DNA of 64,000 nt from Pseudomonas taeanensis MS-3. Its GTDB lineage: Bacteria; Pseudomonadota; Gammaproteobacteria; Pseudomonadales; Pseudomonadaceae. Below the pieces are notes generated by a model. It made no database searches and had not been told where the DNA came from. It saw nothing but the letters and a program-made list of their open reading frames with translations. Location: the NCBI RefSeq assembly GCF_000498575.2, contig NZ_AWSQ01000003.1, positions 125,969 to 189,968 on the forward strand, in the 5' to 3' direction. Of this stretch, positions 39,470 through 49,287 are shown one piece after another; positions within the stretch are counted from its first letter, which is position 1; the number at the start of each line of letters is the position of its first letter. The translations under genes were made by a program, and so were the position numbers.

Positions 39470-40231
39470 CTATGGTGCTGGGTTATTTATTTTCCACCAT
39501 TCAGTAGCGGGCACTGTTCCTATTGGAGCCAGCCCCTTTTCAGTCCGCATAGCATCGAGCCTATCCCATATTGAGCGCGCAACCTGGGAAGTTGTATTGC
39601 TCCTGCGCCCATAGAGAAAGCTTTTATAATCACCATCGTCTGGATACCAATACATTTGAGCATAAATACCTGGTTTCACAGCGACAAAGTCGTGAATGGA
39701 ATTTGGTCCAGAGTCCACAACCATTCCAGCTGAAACAGGTTGATATTTACCATCGACATTCAGAAGCGTTTCGCCTTCGAAAATATAAAAGCATTCGCGC
39801 TGCGCATGATAATGAGGTCTATTGTCAGTAGGAGCCATACGAACAGAAACGCCAAAGGGAAGCTGGGTGTCGGTTATTTTCACTGGATCGGAGAGCCATG
39901 CCCAGCAGTAGTCCCCGGTTTTTTCCGGCCGTACTACTGGACACTTTACTAGCTCACCTCTCTTATCAAATGTTTCCCAGCCTTTGGTAACTGTTTCGTC
40001 AGGCTTGAAGTCAGCGTAGTGCTTTTTACCACTTTCAAATTCTTTAATGACTTGTTCAATTTTTGGGTGATAACATGACTTTGGCAGCCCATCTTTAGCA
40101 AAGACAGAAACGGAGTTTCCTGACTCCGCACGTGGGTAGCCGAGCTTTTCATCCACGCCCTCATTTTGAGCCTGAACGTGGGCACCAAAACATAAAGTCA
40201 CTACTAATATAGATGCTTTAGTTGATTTCAT
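39470..40231 (-). CDS. Exported cupin-domain protein
   Basis: A 253-residue protein with a signal peptide (AHVQAQ cleavage region) when started at 40231, where GGAG precedes the ATG. Residues about 150-215 form one cupin barrel: HYHAQRECFYIFEG supplies two His and the Glu, and SIHDFV the last His. An N-terminal region of about 120 residues has two Trp/Cys-rich stretches (CPVVRPEKTGDYCWAW). It is probably a periplasmic metalloenzyme or sensor. It opens the osmolyte island, but its reaction is unknown; it does not match the DddQ/DddW ligand spacing as I remember it. Confidence 0.75.
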   Translation of the reverse strand: MKSTKASILVVTLCFGAHVQAQNEGVDEKLGYPRAESGNSVSVFAKDGLPKSCYHPKIEQVIKEFESGKKHYADFKPDETVTKGWETFDKRGELVKCPVVRPEKTGDYCWAWLSDPVKITDTQLPFGVSVRMAPTDNRPHYHAQRECFYIFEGETLLNVDGKYQPVSAGMVVDSGPNSIHDFVAVKPGIYAQMYWYPDDGDYKSFLYGRRSNTTSQVARSIWDRLDAMRTEKGLAPIGTVPATEWWKINNPAP

Positions 40232-40403
40232 GTTTTTCTCCGCTTTTTTGTTTTTGTGATTCATGTGGATCTAGCCAAAATTTCGGATCGGAAGCTGAAT
40301 GATTTTAATCCAAACCTTCACAAACAATTTTCGCACTAACCTGAGCCAGGCACTAGCTGCGCAACCGTGGCGCACCAGCCTTATATCGGTAAACGAAATT
40401 AAT

Positions 40404-40432
40404 TTAATCAGCAATTAATAATCGCTGATTAA
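40404..40432 (-). promoter_or_regulatory. Perfect 9-bp inverted repeat upstream of the exported cupin
   Basis: TTAATCAGC and GCTGATTAA arms separated by 11 bases, in the 252-base gap between the two cupin genes. No T run follows on either strand, so an operator for the exported cupin gene is more likely than a terminator. Confidence 0.45.
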
Positions 40433-40483
40433 TTCGTAATACACCAACGTGCGTCCGATGGTTGGACTTAAACTATCGACCGG

Positions 40484-40834
40484 TTACTTGTCCTGCCAAC
40501 GAACCTGGCTGGCACGCCGGGAGGCAGATTCAAATGTGTCGTGATAGACATAGCTGTTACGAATGGGCTCCATGATCTTCCAGATTGCGCTGGCGCCCTG
40601 TTCGATAGTCAGGAAATCTCCTGGCTGAAGGTCCACCACCTCGCCGTCCGAGAAGGTCAGCTCGGCTTTCCCCTGATGCACATAGAGCGAAACCCTGCGC
40701 TCGTAATCATATTTGAACTCGGGATCGGCACAGTCCCATGTATCCCAGTTGGCGATCTTGCGTTTGGTGTCTTCGGTAGCCTTTCGGCGCTTGAAAAACC
40801 GGGAATCGACGATACGTTCGTTCAGACGGGTCAT
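40484..40834 (-). CDS. Small cupin (EutQ/DUF861-like)
   Basis: A 116-residue single cupin with YVHQGKAELTFSDGEVVDLQPGDFL, typical of DUF861-like proteins. The canonical metal His residues are mostly missing, so it may be a non-metal sugar/acid-binding or isomerase-like protein. It sits 11 bases after the GMC oxidoreductase gene, behind GGAGAACG, as the third gene of the M24-GMC-cupin operon. Confidence 0.75.
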   Translation of the reverse strand: MTRLNERIVDSRFFKRRKATEDTKRKIANWDTWDCADPEFKYDYERRVSLYVHQGKAELTFSDGEVVDLQPGDFLTIEQGASAIWKIMEPIRNSYVYHDTFESASRRASQVRWQDK

Positions 40835-40845
40835 AACGTTCTCCT

Positions 40846-42489
40846 TCAGATGGCACGGTGATACGCAACGAACTCTGGAGCCAGAGGCGTTTTACCGAGG
40901 ATCAGGTCTGCGGCCTTCTCGGCGATCATGTAGACGCAGGCATTGATATTGGCGCTGGGAACGGCAGGGATGATCGAGGCATCGACGATGCGCAACCCAT
41001 CGATGCCGCGCATCTTGAGGTTCAGGTCCACCACAGCGCGATCATCGCCGTTCGCCCCCATGCGTGCGGTGCCGCAAGGGTGGAAGGCCGAGGAGGCATC
41101 TTTGCGGATGAACTCATCCAGCTCTGCATCCGTTCGCACATTCACGCCAGGCAGATCCTCACGGCGGTGGAAGTCCTTGAATGCAGGCTGCGACAGCAGC
41201 TCGCGGCCCATCTTCAAGCCCTGGCGCATTTCGTACCAATCCCGCTCGGTAGCGAGGTAGTTGGGGTCGATTAGCGGCGCATCCATTGGATTCGCCGAGG
41301 CCAGCCGGACCCTGCCTCGGCTTTCCGGGCGCATCGGGCCTGCACCCAGGCGGTAGCCGTTTTTGGACGGATTCGGGATCCAGTTTTCGCCGAAGAACAC
41401 CGGAAAAAAGTGGAACTGGATATTCGGGTGAGTCACATCCGCATCGGTGCGCAGGAACGCCCCGACATTGCATTGGTTGACCGAGGCCACGCCGCCCTTC
41501 CAACCGAACCACTGTATCCCGGCCCACAGCATCAGGTGCGGCTTGAGGTACTTGTTCAGGGAAACCGACTGGTCCGTCTCCACCTGGATATGCGCTTCCA
41601 GGTGGTCCTGCAGGTTCTCACCCAGCATGGGGGCATTGTGGATGACCTCGATGCCGTGCTCGCGCAGATGCGCCTCGGGACCGATCCCCGACAGCATCAG
41701 AATCTGCGGTGTGCCGAAAACTCCGGCCGACATCACCACCTCGCGCGAGGCGCGCACGGTCAGGGTACGCTTGCCCTTGGTCAGTTCGACACCCGTTGCA
41801 CGGCCGTTCTTGACGGTGACGCGCAGCACCTTGACACCAGTGGCCACGTCCAGATTGGCGCGCTTACCTTGCGCATGCAGATAGGAGCGTGCAGAGCTGC
41901 TGCGAAAGCCCTTTTCCACCGACATCTCGAAGCGGCTCACGCCTTCCTGCGCATAGCCATTCACATCGCCTGTCAGCACATGCCCGGCCTGCTGGCCCGC
42001 CTCGAGAAACGCGATGTTCAATGGATTGAGGTCCTTCTGGGTCTTCACCCCAACCCTGCCCGAATTGCTGCGGTAGTCGTCCGCCGAACCGTCGCGCCGC
42101 TCGACCTTCTTGAAATAAGGCAGGCAATCGGCAAAGGACCAACCGCTACAGCCTTCGATGTCTGCCCAGTCGTCATAGTCGCGGGGATTGCCGCGCAAGA
42201 AGGTCATGCCGTTGATTGAGGACGACCCACCCAGTACCTTGCCGCGCGGCTGGTCGATCTCACGACTGTTCAGCTGCCGCTGCGGCGTGGTCTTGAACCA
42301 ATAGTTGTATTTGCTCGTCGGTTTGAATGCCGAACGCAAGCCGGCCGGCATCTGGATGATCCAGCTGCGGTCATCGCCACCATGCTCCAGCAGCAACACC
42401 GAATACTCGCCGCTTTCGCTCAGCCGATGGGCCAGCACGCAGCCAGCGGTGCCCGCGCCAACGATGATGTAGTCGTAGCTGCTCTTCAC
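40846..42489 (-). CDS. GMC family FAD-dependent alcohol dehydrogenase (choline dehydrogenase-like)
   Basis: A 547-residue flavoprotein. The N-terminal dinucleotide motif is [14 protein letters not shown], the GMC signature [13 protein letters not shown], and the second signature [17 protein letters not shown]. The catalytic His is in [10 protein letters not shown] near the C-terminus. GTG at 42489 overlaps the stop of the upstream M24 gene (GTGA) with GAGGAGG before it, so the pair is translationally coupled. It resembles BetA, but the alcohol substrate in this cluster is unknown. Confidence 0.85.
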   Translation of the reverse strand: MKSSYDYIIVGAGTAGCVLAHRLSESGEYSVLLLEHGGDDRSWIIQMPAGLRSAFKPTSKYNYWFKTTPQRQLNSREIDQPRGKVLGGSSSINGMTFLRGNPRDYDDWADIEGCSGWSFADCLPYFKKVERRDGSADDYRSNSGRVGVKTQKDLNPLNIAFLEAGQQAGHVLTGDVNGYAQEGVSRFEMSVEKGFRSSSARSYLHAQGKRANLDVATGVKVLRVTVKNGRATGVELTKGKRTLTVRASREVVMSAGVFGTPQILMLSGIGPEAHLREHGIEVIHNAPMLGENLQDHLEAHIQVETDQSVSLNKYLKPHLMLWAGIQWFGWKGGVASVNQCNVGAFLRTDADVTHPNIQFHFFPVFFGENWIPNPSKNGYRLGAGPMRPESRGRVRLASANPMDAPLIDPNYLATERDWYEMRQGLKMGRELLSQPAFKDFHRREDLPGVNVRTDAELDEFIRKDASSAFHPCGTARMGANGDDRAVVDLNLKMRGIDGLRIVDASIIPAVPSANINACVYMIAEKAADLILGKTPLAPEFVAYHRAI

Positions 42490-43679
42490 AGATAGTCCTC
42501 CTCGAACGGGCAATTGCTCAGTGGCACGGGGCCATCCTTGGTGATCAACACCGGTTGCTCGAGCTTCACCCCCTCATCGCCACCGACCGGGCCGATGTAG
42601 CTCTCGACGCAGAGGCACATGCCCTCCTGGAAGGTGCCGGAGTACTGCCAGGTCTCGTGATCCTCGGGGTAGTAGATCACCGGGTATTCCACGCCAAAGC
42701 CGATACCGTGGATCATTTCGGCATAGCGGTTGGGCACATAGATGTCGTGCATCTTCCAGGACTGTTCGCCGAACTCTTCGAACGTCATGCCGGGGCGCAG
42801 CAACGCCATGTTGTGCTGCAACTGCTCATGGGCGTGGGCATACAGACGGCGTTGTTCAGTAGTCGGGGCCTTGTCGCCAATCACGAAGGCCCGGGTCTGG
42901 TCGACGAAGACGCCGTCCGGGCCGATCAGGTCGCTGTCGAAGACCAGCATCTCTCCGGCCTTGATCACTTTGTTCGAAGTCTCGGTGAACCAGGGGTTGG
43001 TTTGGTGGCCCGAGGTCAGTAGCCGCGTTTCCTGCACTTCACCGCCATGTTCCAGGTTGTATTGGTTCATGAGCGACATCAGGTAGTTTTCGGTCACCCC
43101 GGGCACTGCATGTTGGCGCATGAAGCCAATAGCATCGGTACAGACCTGCATCGAATTCTTGATGATCGCCACCTCCTCCATGGACTTGATCGAGCGGGCG
43201 ATCTCCATTGGCGCCTTGGCGTCCATCATCTTGATACCGCGCTTCTGCAGGGCCAGCATCGGCAGCAGATCGGCTCGATCGATACCCAGAGTGGCCCCGC
43301 GCCCGCAGGTTTTGTGCAGGAGATCGACGATCTCTTCGGCCCACTTGCTGGCGTGCTCTTCGGCGCGGTTGCCGGAGCCGAAGTAATCCCAGGATTTCGC
43401 AGGGCGGGCCTCGTCAATGGTTTCCAGATCATCGGACAGGTGCAGCGCACCGCCGTAATCGAACAGCACCACGGGCCCGGCCGCTGGGACGAAGACGTAG
43501 CGCGCCAGGTGGTGCGAGGTCCAGACCTGCATGTTGCGACAGCCGGTCGCGTAACGCAGGTTCAGCGGATCGAAGAGAACCGCCGCGTCCATCTTGAAAT
43601 GGGCCAACAGTTCCCGAGTGCGCCTGAGCCGATAGGCACGTACGCGCGTCTCGTCGATGGTTTTGGGTAGATCCAGCAT
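42486..43679 (-). CDS. DddP-like M24-fold enzyme lacking the catalytic Asp
   Basis: A 397-residue enzyme of the creatinase/prolidase (M24) fold. Metal ligands match the DMSP lyase DddP in spacing: Asp248, Asp250, Asp260, His324, Glu359 and Glu374. Tyr319 matches the DddP active-site Tyr. The position of the DddP catalytic Asp, six residues after the metal His (Asp377 in the structurally studied enzyme, from memory), is Val330 here. It therefore probably does a different C-N or C-O cleavage, or is a decayed paralogue. It is the first gene of an operon with the GMC enzyme and small cupin, divergent from a LysR gene. Confidence 0.8.
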   Translation of the reverse strand: MLDLPKTIDETRVRAYRLRRTRELLAHFKMDAAVLFDPLNLRYATGCRNMQVWTSHHLARYVFVPAAGPVVLFDYGGALHLSDDLETIDEARPAKSWDYFGSGNRAEEHASKWAEEIVDLLHKTCGRGATLGIDRADLLPMLALQKRGIKMMDAKAPMEIARSIKSMEEVAIIKNSMQVCTDAIGFMRQHAVPGVTENYLMSLMNQYNLEHGGEVQETRLLTSGHQTNPWFTETSNKVIKAGEMLVFDSDLIGPDGVFVDQTRAFVIGDKAPTTEQRRLYAHAHEQLQHNMALLRPGMTFEEFGEQSWKMHDIYVPNRYAEMIHGIGFGVEYPVIYYPEDHETWQYSGTFQEGMCLCVESYIGPVGGDEGVKLEQPVLITKDGPVPLSNCPFEEDYL

Positions 43680-43776
43680 GACTTACTCCAAAGAAAGACT
43701 ATTGACTGAGTATGGAGCGATGATATTGTTAATTAAAACTAAATAAACTTAATCTGTGAGTAAGGAAAATTTAATC

Positions 43777-44616
43777 ATGCTCCCGGCGCTGGATCTTGAA
43801 CTCATTCGGACGTTCCAAACTGTCCTGCAAGAAGGTGGCTTTAAACCCGCGGCTGAAAGGCTCAATAAAACACCAGCCGCTGTCAGCATGCAGATCAAGC
43901 GGCTGGAAGAGCTTCTGGGCCAGCGGCTCCTGGAACGCAGCAATCAGGGAATTGCCCTAACCGCGGCCGGGGACATCCTCAAGGAAAAGGGCGAAAAGCT
44001 TCTGAGTCTGAACTACGAACTCCTCAGCGATCTGCGTCAGGGAGAGTTATTTGGCAAATTGAGTTTCGGTACGCCCACTGACTATGCGCCGACGCTGTTG
44101 CAGAAACTCCTGCCCATCTTCAGCCGTGAATTCCCCCAAGTCACACCCAATATAATTCTGGAACCCAGCCGCTCTTTAAGAGCACGAATCCAGTCCGGGG
44201 CACTGGATATGGCCATCGTCGCGCAAGAGCCAGGAACTGATGAGGGGATTCACCTCTGGTCAGAAGAAATTGCCTGGTTTGGTGGCGCAAGAACTCAGGA
44301 CGGCAAAGCAAAAGTAGGTGTACTGACGACCAACTGCATTTTGCGTGATCGAGCTCTCGAAGACCTGAAGACAGTTCCCCGTGACTACAAACTCGTACTC
44401 GAAGCTGCGACAGTCGCATCCCTGCGCGACGGCGTCGAAGAAGGGTTTTGTCAGGCCTTTTTGCCGGTATCCGTTGCCGGCAGACTCGCTCGCTCCAAGG
44501 AAATAAAGCAGTCCCATTCGCTGATGCTGAACTTCGTCCTTATTGCAGGAGTTGGTTCTGACGACAGCAAAACTCAAAGTGTCGCGTCCAAGTTCAGGCG
44601 AACTCTACTGGGTTAA
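43777..44616 (+). CDS. LysR family regulator
   Basis: A 279-residue regulator with an N-terminal winged HTH (FQTVLQEGGFKPAAERLNKTPAAVSMQIKRLE) and a C-terminal periplasmic-binding-like sensor. The ATG at 43777, after AAGGA, gives the standard start; a GTG 21 bases upstream is possible. It is divergent from the DddP-like operon across a 97-base A/T-rich gap, so it probably controls that operon. Confidence 0.88.
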   Translation: MLPALDLELIRTFQTVLQEGGFKPAAERLNKTPAAVSMQIKRLEELLGQRLLERSNQGIALTAAGDILKEKGEKLLSLNYELLSDLRQGELFGKLSFGTPTDYAPTLLQKLLPIFSREFPQVTPNIILEPSRSLRARIQSGALDMAIVAQEPGTDEGIHLWSEEIAWFGGARTQDGKAKVGVLTTNCILRDRALEDLKTVPRDYKLVLEAATVASLRDGVEEGFCQAFLPVSVAGRLARSKEIKQSHSLMLNFVLIAGVGSDDSKTQSVASKFRRTLLG

Positions 44617-44833
44617 TGCTAGAAATCGCCTGGCATAGGTCGGGTGCTCAAGGCTGCTTGACCTCTCGCACTTGCTTGGCCGTCGAACCCAGCTGGTTTC
44701 GATCAACTCCGTGGGTCGTGATCTCGCGCACCACGATCAAGGTGATGCTTCGCATCGACCGCAGCCTGAGTGATGCACAAAGCTCGTGACCGAGAAAGTC
44801 TCGGCCTCGGGCTTTGGCTTGGGGCGTAGAGCC

Positions 44834-45703
44834 TTAGTTTCGACTCAACATCGACTTCAGGGTGCCCAGACACATCAATATCATAATCAATGAAAATGGT
44901 AGTGCGCCGATGATCATCGCCCCTTTAATAACCTCAAGCCCGCCAGCAAACATTAAAGCAGCGACTAGGACAGTTAGAATAGTGCCCCAAATAATACGAT
45001 GATTGATGCCGGGATCATTGTTGCCGGCAGCCATAATAGTATTCAGGACTAGTACACCAGAGTCCGCAGATGTCACCAGGAATGTCATGATGAGCACCAC
45101 AACCATGATAGAAATAGCTTGGGCCAGTTCAGGTGAGAGCATTTGCTGCAGGGTAACAAACATCTGCGACTCAATAGGTGCATTAATTATGGCGTCGCCT
45201 GCGCCACCGTTTAGTCCAATATCCAGCGCCGTGCCGCCGAGTAACGCAAACCACAGAAAACACATCAGCGTCGGAACTATCATGGCGCCCAGTACAAATT
45301 CGCGGACTGTGCGCCCCTTAGAGATCCGTGCAAGAAACAGCCCCACGAACGGAGCAAACGCAATCCACCATGCCCAGTAATAGAGGGTCCAACCGCTCTG
45401 CCATTGACCCAGCTCAGAGCTGGTTTCCCATACGGTGAAACTCAGCGCAGGGAGATTAACCAGATAATCGGCCAGGCCGGCGAAGTAGGTCGAGAATGCA
45501 AAAGCCACAGAGCCGAAGATAAAGAAAATCGCCAGCAAGACAAAAGAGAGCGTGAGATTAATATTACTTAACCACTTCACCCCTCGACCGACACCTGTGA
45601 CCGCGGACAAGGTTGAGAACAGCATGACCAGTAACAGGGCTACCAGCATGGCTGCGCCAGTCGGCTTGCCATCCAGTCCGATTAGCCACGCTGCGCCAGT
45701 AAC
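44834..45703 (-). pseudogene. BCCT osmolyte transporter, 3' part (split by IS21)
   Basis: The C-terminal 287 codons of a betaine/choline/carnitine-type transporter. It includes the conserved YYWAWWIAFAPFVGLFLARISKGRT helix and about six other membrane segments, ending MLSRN. It joins in frame to the 5' part at 48349-49085 once the insertion and one copy of the 8-bp duplication are removed, giving 532 residues. No other disabling change is seen. The 217 bases between it and the LysR gene hold no gene I can identify. Confidence 0.9.
45696..45703. repeat. IS21 target-site duplication, left copy
   Basis: CCAGTAAC immediately outside the left end of the element, identical to 48349-48356. An 8-bp duplication is within the range for IS21-family insertions. 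Confidence 0.9.
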
Positions 45704-45830
45704 TGCGGATTCCACGACACTTGGACACTCAGCCCACGATCATTTGGACACTCGTTCCATGCTCACTTGGACACCTGATCCACGTCCACTTGGACAGGCA
45801 GTCGGAGCGCAGCGACGCAGGTTTGCATTG

Positions 45831-46586
45831 TTAGTCTGAAGTCTCTGTCGCCGTCAATTTCGTTGCGCGTCTGCGCATCGATTCGCCCTTCAGTTCGATC
45901 CGATAAGCGTTGTGCACCAGCCGGTCGAGGATCGCATCGCCCAAGGTCGGATCGCCGATCAGTGCGTGCCATTTGTCCACTGGCATCTGGCTGGTCACTA
46001 GCGTCGAGCGGTTGCCGTAGCGGTCGTCCAGCAGTTCAAGCATGTCGCGCCGTTGCGCAGCGGTAAACGGCGCCAGGCCCCAGTCGTCCAGGATCAGCAA
46101 GTCGGTCTTGGCATAACCCGCCATCAGTTTCGCGAAGCGGCCGTCGCCGTGGGCCAGGCCTAGTTCTTCCATCAAGCGCGGCAAGCGCAGATATCGCACG
46201 CTGTAACCGTCGCGGCAGGCCTTATGAGCCAGCGCGCAGGCGAGCCAGGTTTTGCCTACGCCAGTTGGGCCGCCGATGATCAGGTTCAGGCCGTCGCGCA
46301 GCCACTGGCCGCTACCCAGTTGCAGGATCAGAGATTTGTCCAGGCCGCGCGGGCTGCGGTAGTCGATGTCTTCCAGGCAGGCGTTATGGCGCAGTCGTGC
46401 GGCCTTGAGGCGAGTAGTCAGGCGTGCGTCTTCGCGCTCGGTCAGCTCGCGGTCGACCATCAGACCGAGGCGTTCGTCGAAGCTAAGATCGTTGATGTCA
46501 GGCGTTGCGTGTTGTTCGCCAAGCGCCTTGATCATGCCGTGCAGGCGCAGGGTTTGTAGCTTGTCGAGTGTCGGGTTGGGCAGCAT
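45831..46586 (-). CDS. istB: IS21 helper ATPase
   Basis: A 251-residue AAA+ protein related to DnaC. Walker A is GGPTGVGKTWLA and Walker B LLILDDWG; a conserved arginine region follows (DRYGNRSTLVTSQMP). It directs IstA to target DNA. It starts 20 bases after istA. Confidence 0.96.
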   Translation of the reverse strand: MLPNPTLDKLQTLRLHGMIKALGEQHATPDINDLSFDERLGLMVDRELTEREDARLTTRLKAARLRHNACLEDIDYRSPRGLDKSLILQLGSGQWLRDGLNLIIGGPTGVGKTWLACALAHKACRDGYSVRYLRLPRLMEELGLAHGDGRFAKLMAGYAKTDLLILDDWGLAPFTAAQRRDMLELLDDRYGNRSTLVTSQMPVDKWHALIGDPTLGDAILDRLVHNAYRIELKGESMRRRATKLTATETSD

Positions 46587-46606
46587 TTTGGTGCTCCTTT
46601 TTCAGG

Positions 46607-48121
46607 TCAGTGGTAGTAGCCAGGGCCGCGCAGGTTGATGTGTTCTTCGGGCAGTAACGGCAGGTTTTGCTGGGCAAGCGGCAGCCGTTCCAGCCCTTGG
46701 CGCAGGATCGATTCCAGGCTTTTATAGCTGCACGCGCCCAGTGCCAGCGCTCGCTGGCAAGCGGCTTCCAGCCGCTCTTCGCCGTGCTGTTTGCTCAGGC
46801 GCAGGATCCCCAGGCAGGCGCGGAAGCCGTGCTGCGGATGGATTCGGCGTTCGAGGATATGAGCGATGACACCAGCGGTGTTCGGCCCGGTCTGCTCAGC
46901 CCAGTGGATCAGTCGCTGCGGCGTCCATTCAGCATGTTCGCGGTGACTTTTGGGCATGTGCTCGGTTTGGGTGGTGTGGCGGCCTTTGTGCGGCGAGCGC
47001 AGATGGCTGGCCACACGCTGGTTGGCGTGGAAGCACTCGACGGTCTTCGCGGTTAGCCGCACTTCGAGTTGGTGTTTCACCAGCTGGTACGGCACCGAGT
47101 AGTAATGGCCGTCGACCTCGACGTGGTAGTCGATGTGCACCCTCACCTTTTTCCATTCGGCGTAGACATACGGATGTTCTGGTAGCGGTTGCAGTGCGGG
47201 TTGGTCGATGGTCTCGAAGGCCGAGCGGCGTGAGCCGGGCAGCTTCTTGAAGGGCTTCTGATTGAGGCGATCCAGCAGCAGCGCGATGGCTGTGTTGAGT
47301 TCGCCCAAGGAGAAGAACTGGCGGTTGCGCAGCACCGCCAGGATCCACCGCTCGACGACCTGTACGCCGACTTCAACCTTGGCTTTGTCCTTGGGTTTAC
47401 GCGAGCGCGCGGGCAGCACGGCTACGCCGTAATGCTCGGCGAGATCGCGGTAACTGGGGTTGATATCCGGCTCGTAGCGATGCGCCTTGGTGACGCCGCT
47501 GCGCAGATTGTCCGGTACCAGGATCTGCGATGTACCGCCGAGAAAGGCGAAGCAGCGTACGTGCGAGCCCAGCCAGTCAGGCAGCTTCTGCGACCAGGTG
47601 GCCTCGGCGAAGGTGTAGCTGGACGCGCCGAGAACGGCGACGAAGATCTGCGTCTGGCGGATCTCGCCGGTTCGCCGATCAATGACCGGCACGGTCTGGC
47701 CGGCGTAATCGACAAACAGCTTTTCGCCAGCACGGTGTTCCTGGCGCATGACCACGTCGACCTTGGCAGCCCAGAGGCGGTAGTGCTCGCAGAACCAGCT
47801 GTATTGGAAGCCTTGCGGATGGGTGAGCCGATACTCTTGCCAGAGCAGGGCCAAGGTGACGCCGGGGCGACGTAACTCGGCATGGACATGAGCCCAGTCC
47901 GGCATCGGACGTTGATCGCTAGGAACCGTCGGCGCTGGCGGGAACAGACATCGCTCCAGTTCGGCGTCCGACAACTGCGTGGGCCAAGTCAGCCCGCAAG
48001 CGTTGAAGCGGTGCAGGTAATTGCCGGCACTGCCGCTGCTGATGCGTAGGCTGGTGGCAATTTTGCGCACGGACAGGCCGGCGTCGAACTTTAGGCGTAG
48101 TACCTCTCGGATTTTACGCAT
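46607..48121 (-). CDS. istA: IS21 transposase
   Basis: A 504-residue DDE transposase with an N-terminal HTH (LSVRKIATSLRISSGSAGNYLHRF) and an rve/DDE core beginning KLFVDYAGQTVPVID. The ATG at 48121 has GGAGCG upstream. An in-frame extension to 48238 reads through the element's end repeats and is unlikely to be used. Confidence 0.94.
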   Translation of the reverse strand: MRKIREVLRLKFDAGLSVRKIATSLRISSGSAGNYLHRFNACGLTWPTQLSDAELERCLFPPAPTVPSDQRPMPDWAHVHAELRRPGVTLALLWQEYRLTHPQGFQYSWFCEHYRLWAAKVDVVMRQEHRAGEKLFVDYAGQTVPVIDRRTGEIRQTQIFVAVLGASSYTFAEATWSQKLPDWLGSHVRCFAFLGGTSQILVPDNLRSGVTKAHRYEPDINPSYRDLAEHYGVAVLPARSRKPKDKAKVEVGVQVVERWILAVLRNRQFFSLGELNTAIALLLDRLNQKPFKKLPGSRRSAFETIDQPALQPLPEHPYVYAEWKKVRVHIDYHVEVDGHYYSVPYQLVKHQLEVRLTAKTVECFHANQRVASHLRSPHKGRHTTQTEHMPKSHREHAEWTPQRLIHWAEQTGPNTAGVIAHILERRIHPQHGFRACLGILRLSKQHGEERLEAACQRALALGACSYKSLESILRQGLERLPLAQQNLPLLPEEHINLRGPGYYH

Positions 48122-48348
48122 GGATATACGCTCCACGACGACCTCTTCGCTTCGAGAAAAGAGGTCGATGGTAGTGAATAATCCTGCGTTGCTGCCTGCC
48201 TGAGCGTGGGGTCGGATCAGTGAGAGATCACTGTCCAAGTGCTCGTGGAATCAGTGTCCAAGGGGCCGTGGAATGAGTGTCCAAGTCAGCGTGGAATCGC
48301 TGTCCAAGTGTTCGTGGACTGGGTGTCCAAGTGCGCATGGAATCCCCA

Positions 48349-48356
48349 CCAGTAAC
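48349..48356. repeat. IS21 target-site duplication, right copy
   Basis: CCAGTAAC, the second copy of the 8-bp duplication, at the junction with the 5' part of the transporter gene. Confidence 0.9.
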
Positions 48357-49085
48357 GCTTTCGAAGCCTGAGACCAGTTGCAGCACGCCTGTTCCGACGG
48401 TTGTGCAGATACCCAGCACAGTGGCTACAACCGCGACAATATCTACCACGTGACCCAGCGTGCCATTAATCCTATCGCCGAATAGTGGGGTAAGCGCTGA
48501 GCGGATGGTCAGCGGCATATTGTGCTTGTAAGCAAAGTAGGCCATGGCCAAGCCTGCACAAACATAAATACCCCAAGCATGTAGCCCCCAGTGGAGAAAG
48601 GAAAAGCGCATGGCGGATTCGACCGTGGCCAGCGTTTTTGCCTCCACCGCACCTTTAATAACTTCCGGGTTGCCTGCGAAGTGATACATCGGCTCGCCAA
48701 TGGAGTAGAACATCAAGCCGATGCCCATCCCGGCCCCAAACATCATTGCAAACCACGAGAAATTGGAAAATTCAGGGGTGTCGTTGAGCTGGCCCAGTTT
48801 TATTTTGCCCATCGGGCTGACGGACACGCCTATACAAAAAATCAGGAACAGGCTGACGGAAAAAATGTAGTAAGCATTGAACGTGGAGAGCAGACTGCTA
48901 TTGATCTCTCCTAGTAGCGAGGCTGCCTTGTCAGGTATTGTCACAGCAGCCAATACGAGAAATAAGAGAATAGCTTTACTGCCTAGGGTAATGACAGGGT
49001 TCAAGCCTTTATAAAATCCTCTTGGGGAGGTGTATATGTCGACTCGACTCTCAGTAGTTGGGTAGGTAACCGTCTCTTCAAGCAT
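48349..49085 (-). pseudogene. BCCT osmolyte transporter, 5' part (split by IS21)
   Basis: The first 245 codons of a BCCT transporter. About five membrane segments precede the break, and the BCCT signature HWGLHAWGIYVCAGLAMAYF is intact. The last residues before the insertion are GFESVTG. Family members import glycine betaine, choline, carnitine or DMSP with Na+ or H+. It lies 202 bases downstream of the DddP gene on the same strand. As read, the protein is truncated and probably inactive. Confidence 0.9.
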
Positions 49086-49287
49086 GCTGGTTCTCCACTG
49101 GGATATGTTGCTCTTATTGTATTTGTGTGCAATCTCTTGCTGTGGCCTATGCTTTTTACTTTAAAGCCAGGTGATAGTTAGATTTCACAGAGGGAGTTCT
49201 TGCGCCGTCGCCAATTGACCGACGCAAGTACCTATAATTGTTGGTTTTTGATGCGCTCGACCAGGCTGGCTGGCGAAAACTGTTAGA

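Larger units (their letters stand above)
45704..48348 (-). mobile_element. Complete IS21-family insertion sequence (2645 bp)
   Basis: The ends, read inward, are TGCGGATTCCACG at the left and TGGGGATTCCATG at the right, each followed by ACTTGGACAC. They give the TG...CA termini of the family. Several further TTGGACA copies lie inside both ends, the multiple transposase sites typical of IS21. The element carries istA and istB in the same direction as the transporter it interrupts. Intact genes and a perfect 8-bp duplication suggest a recent insertion. Confidence 0.95.
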
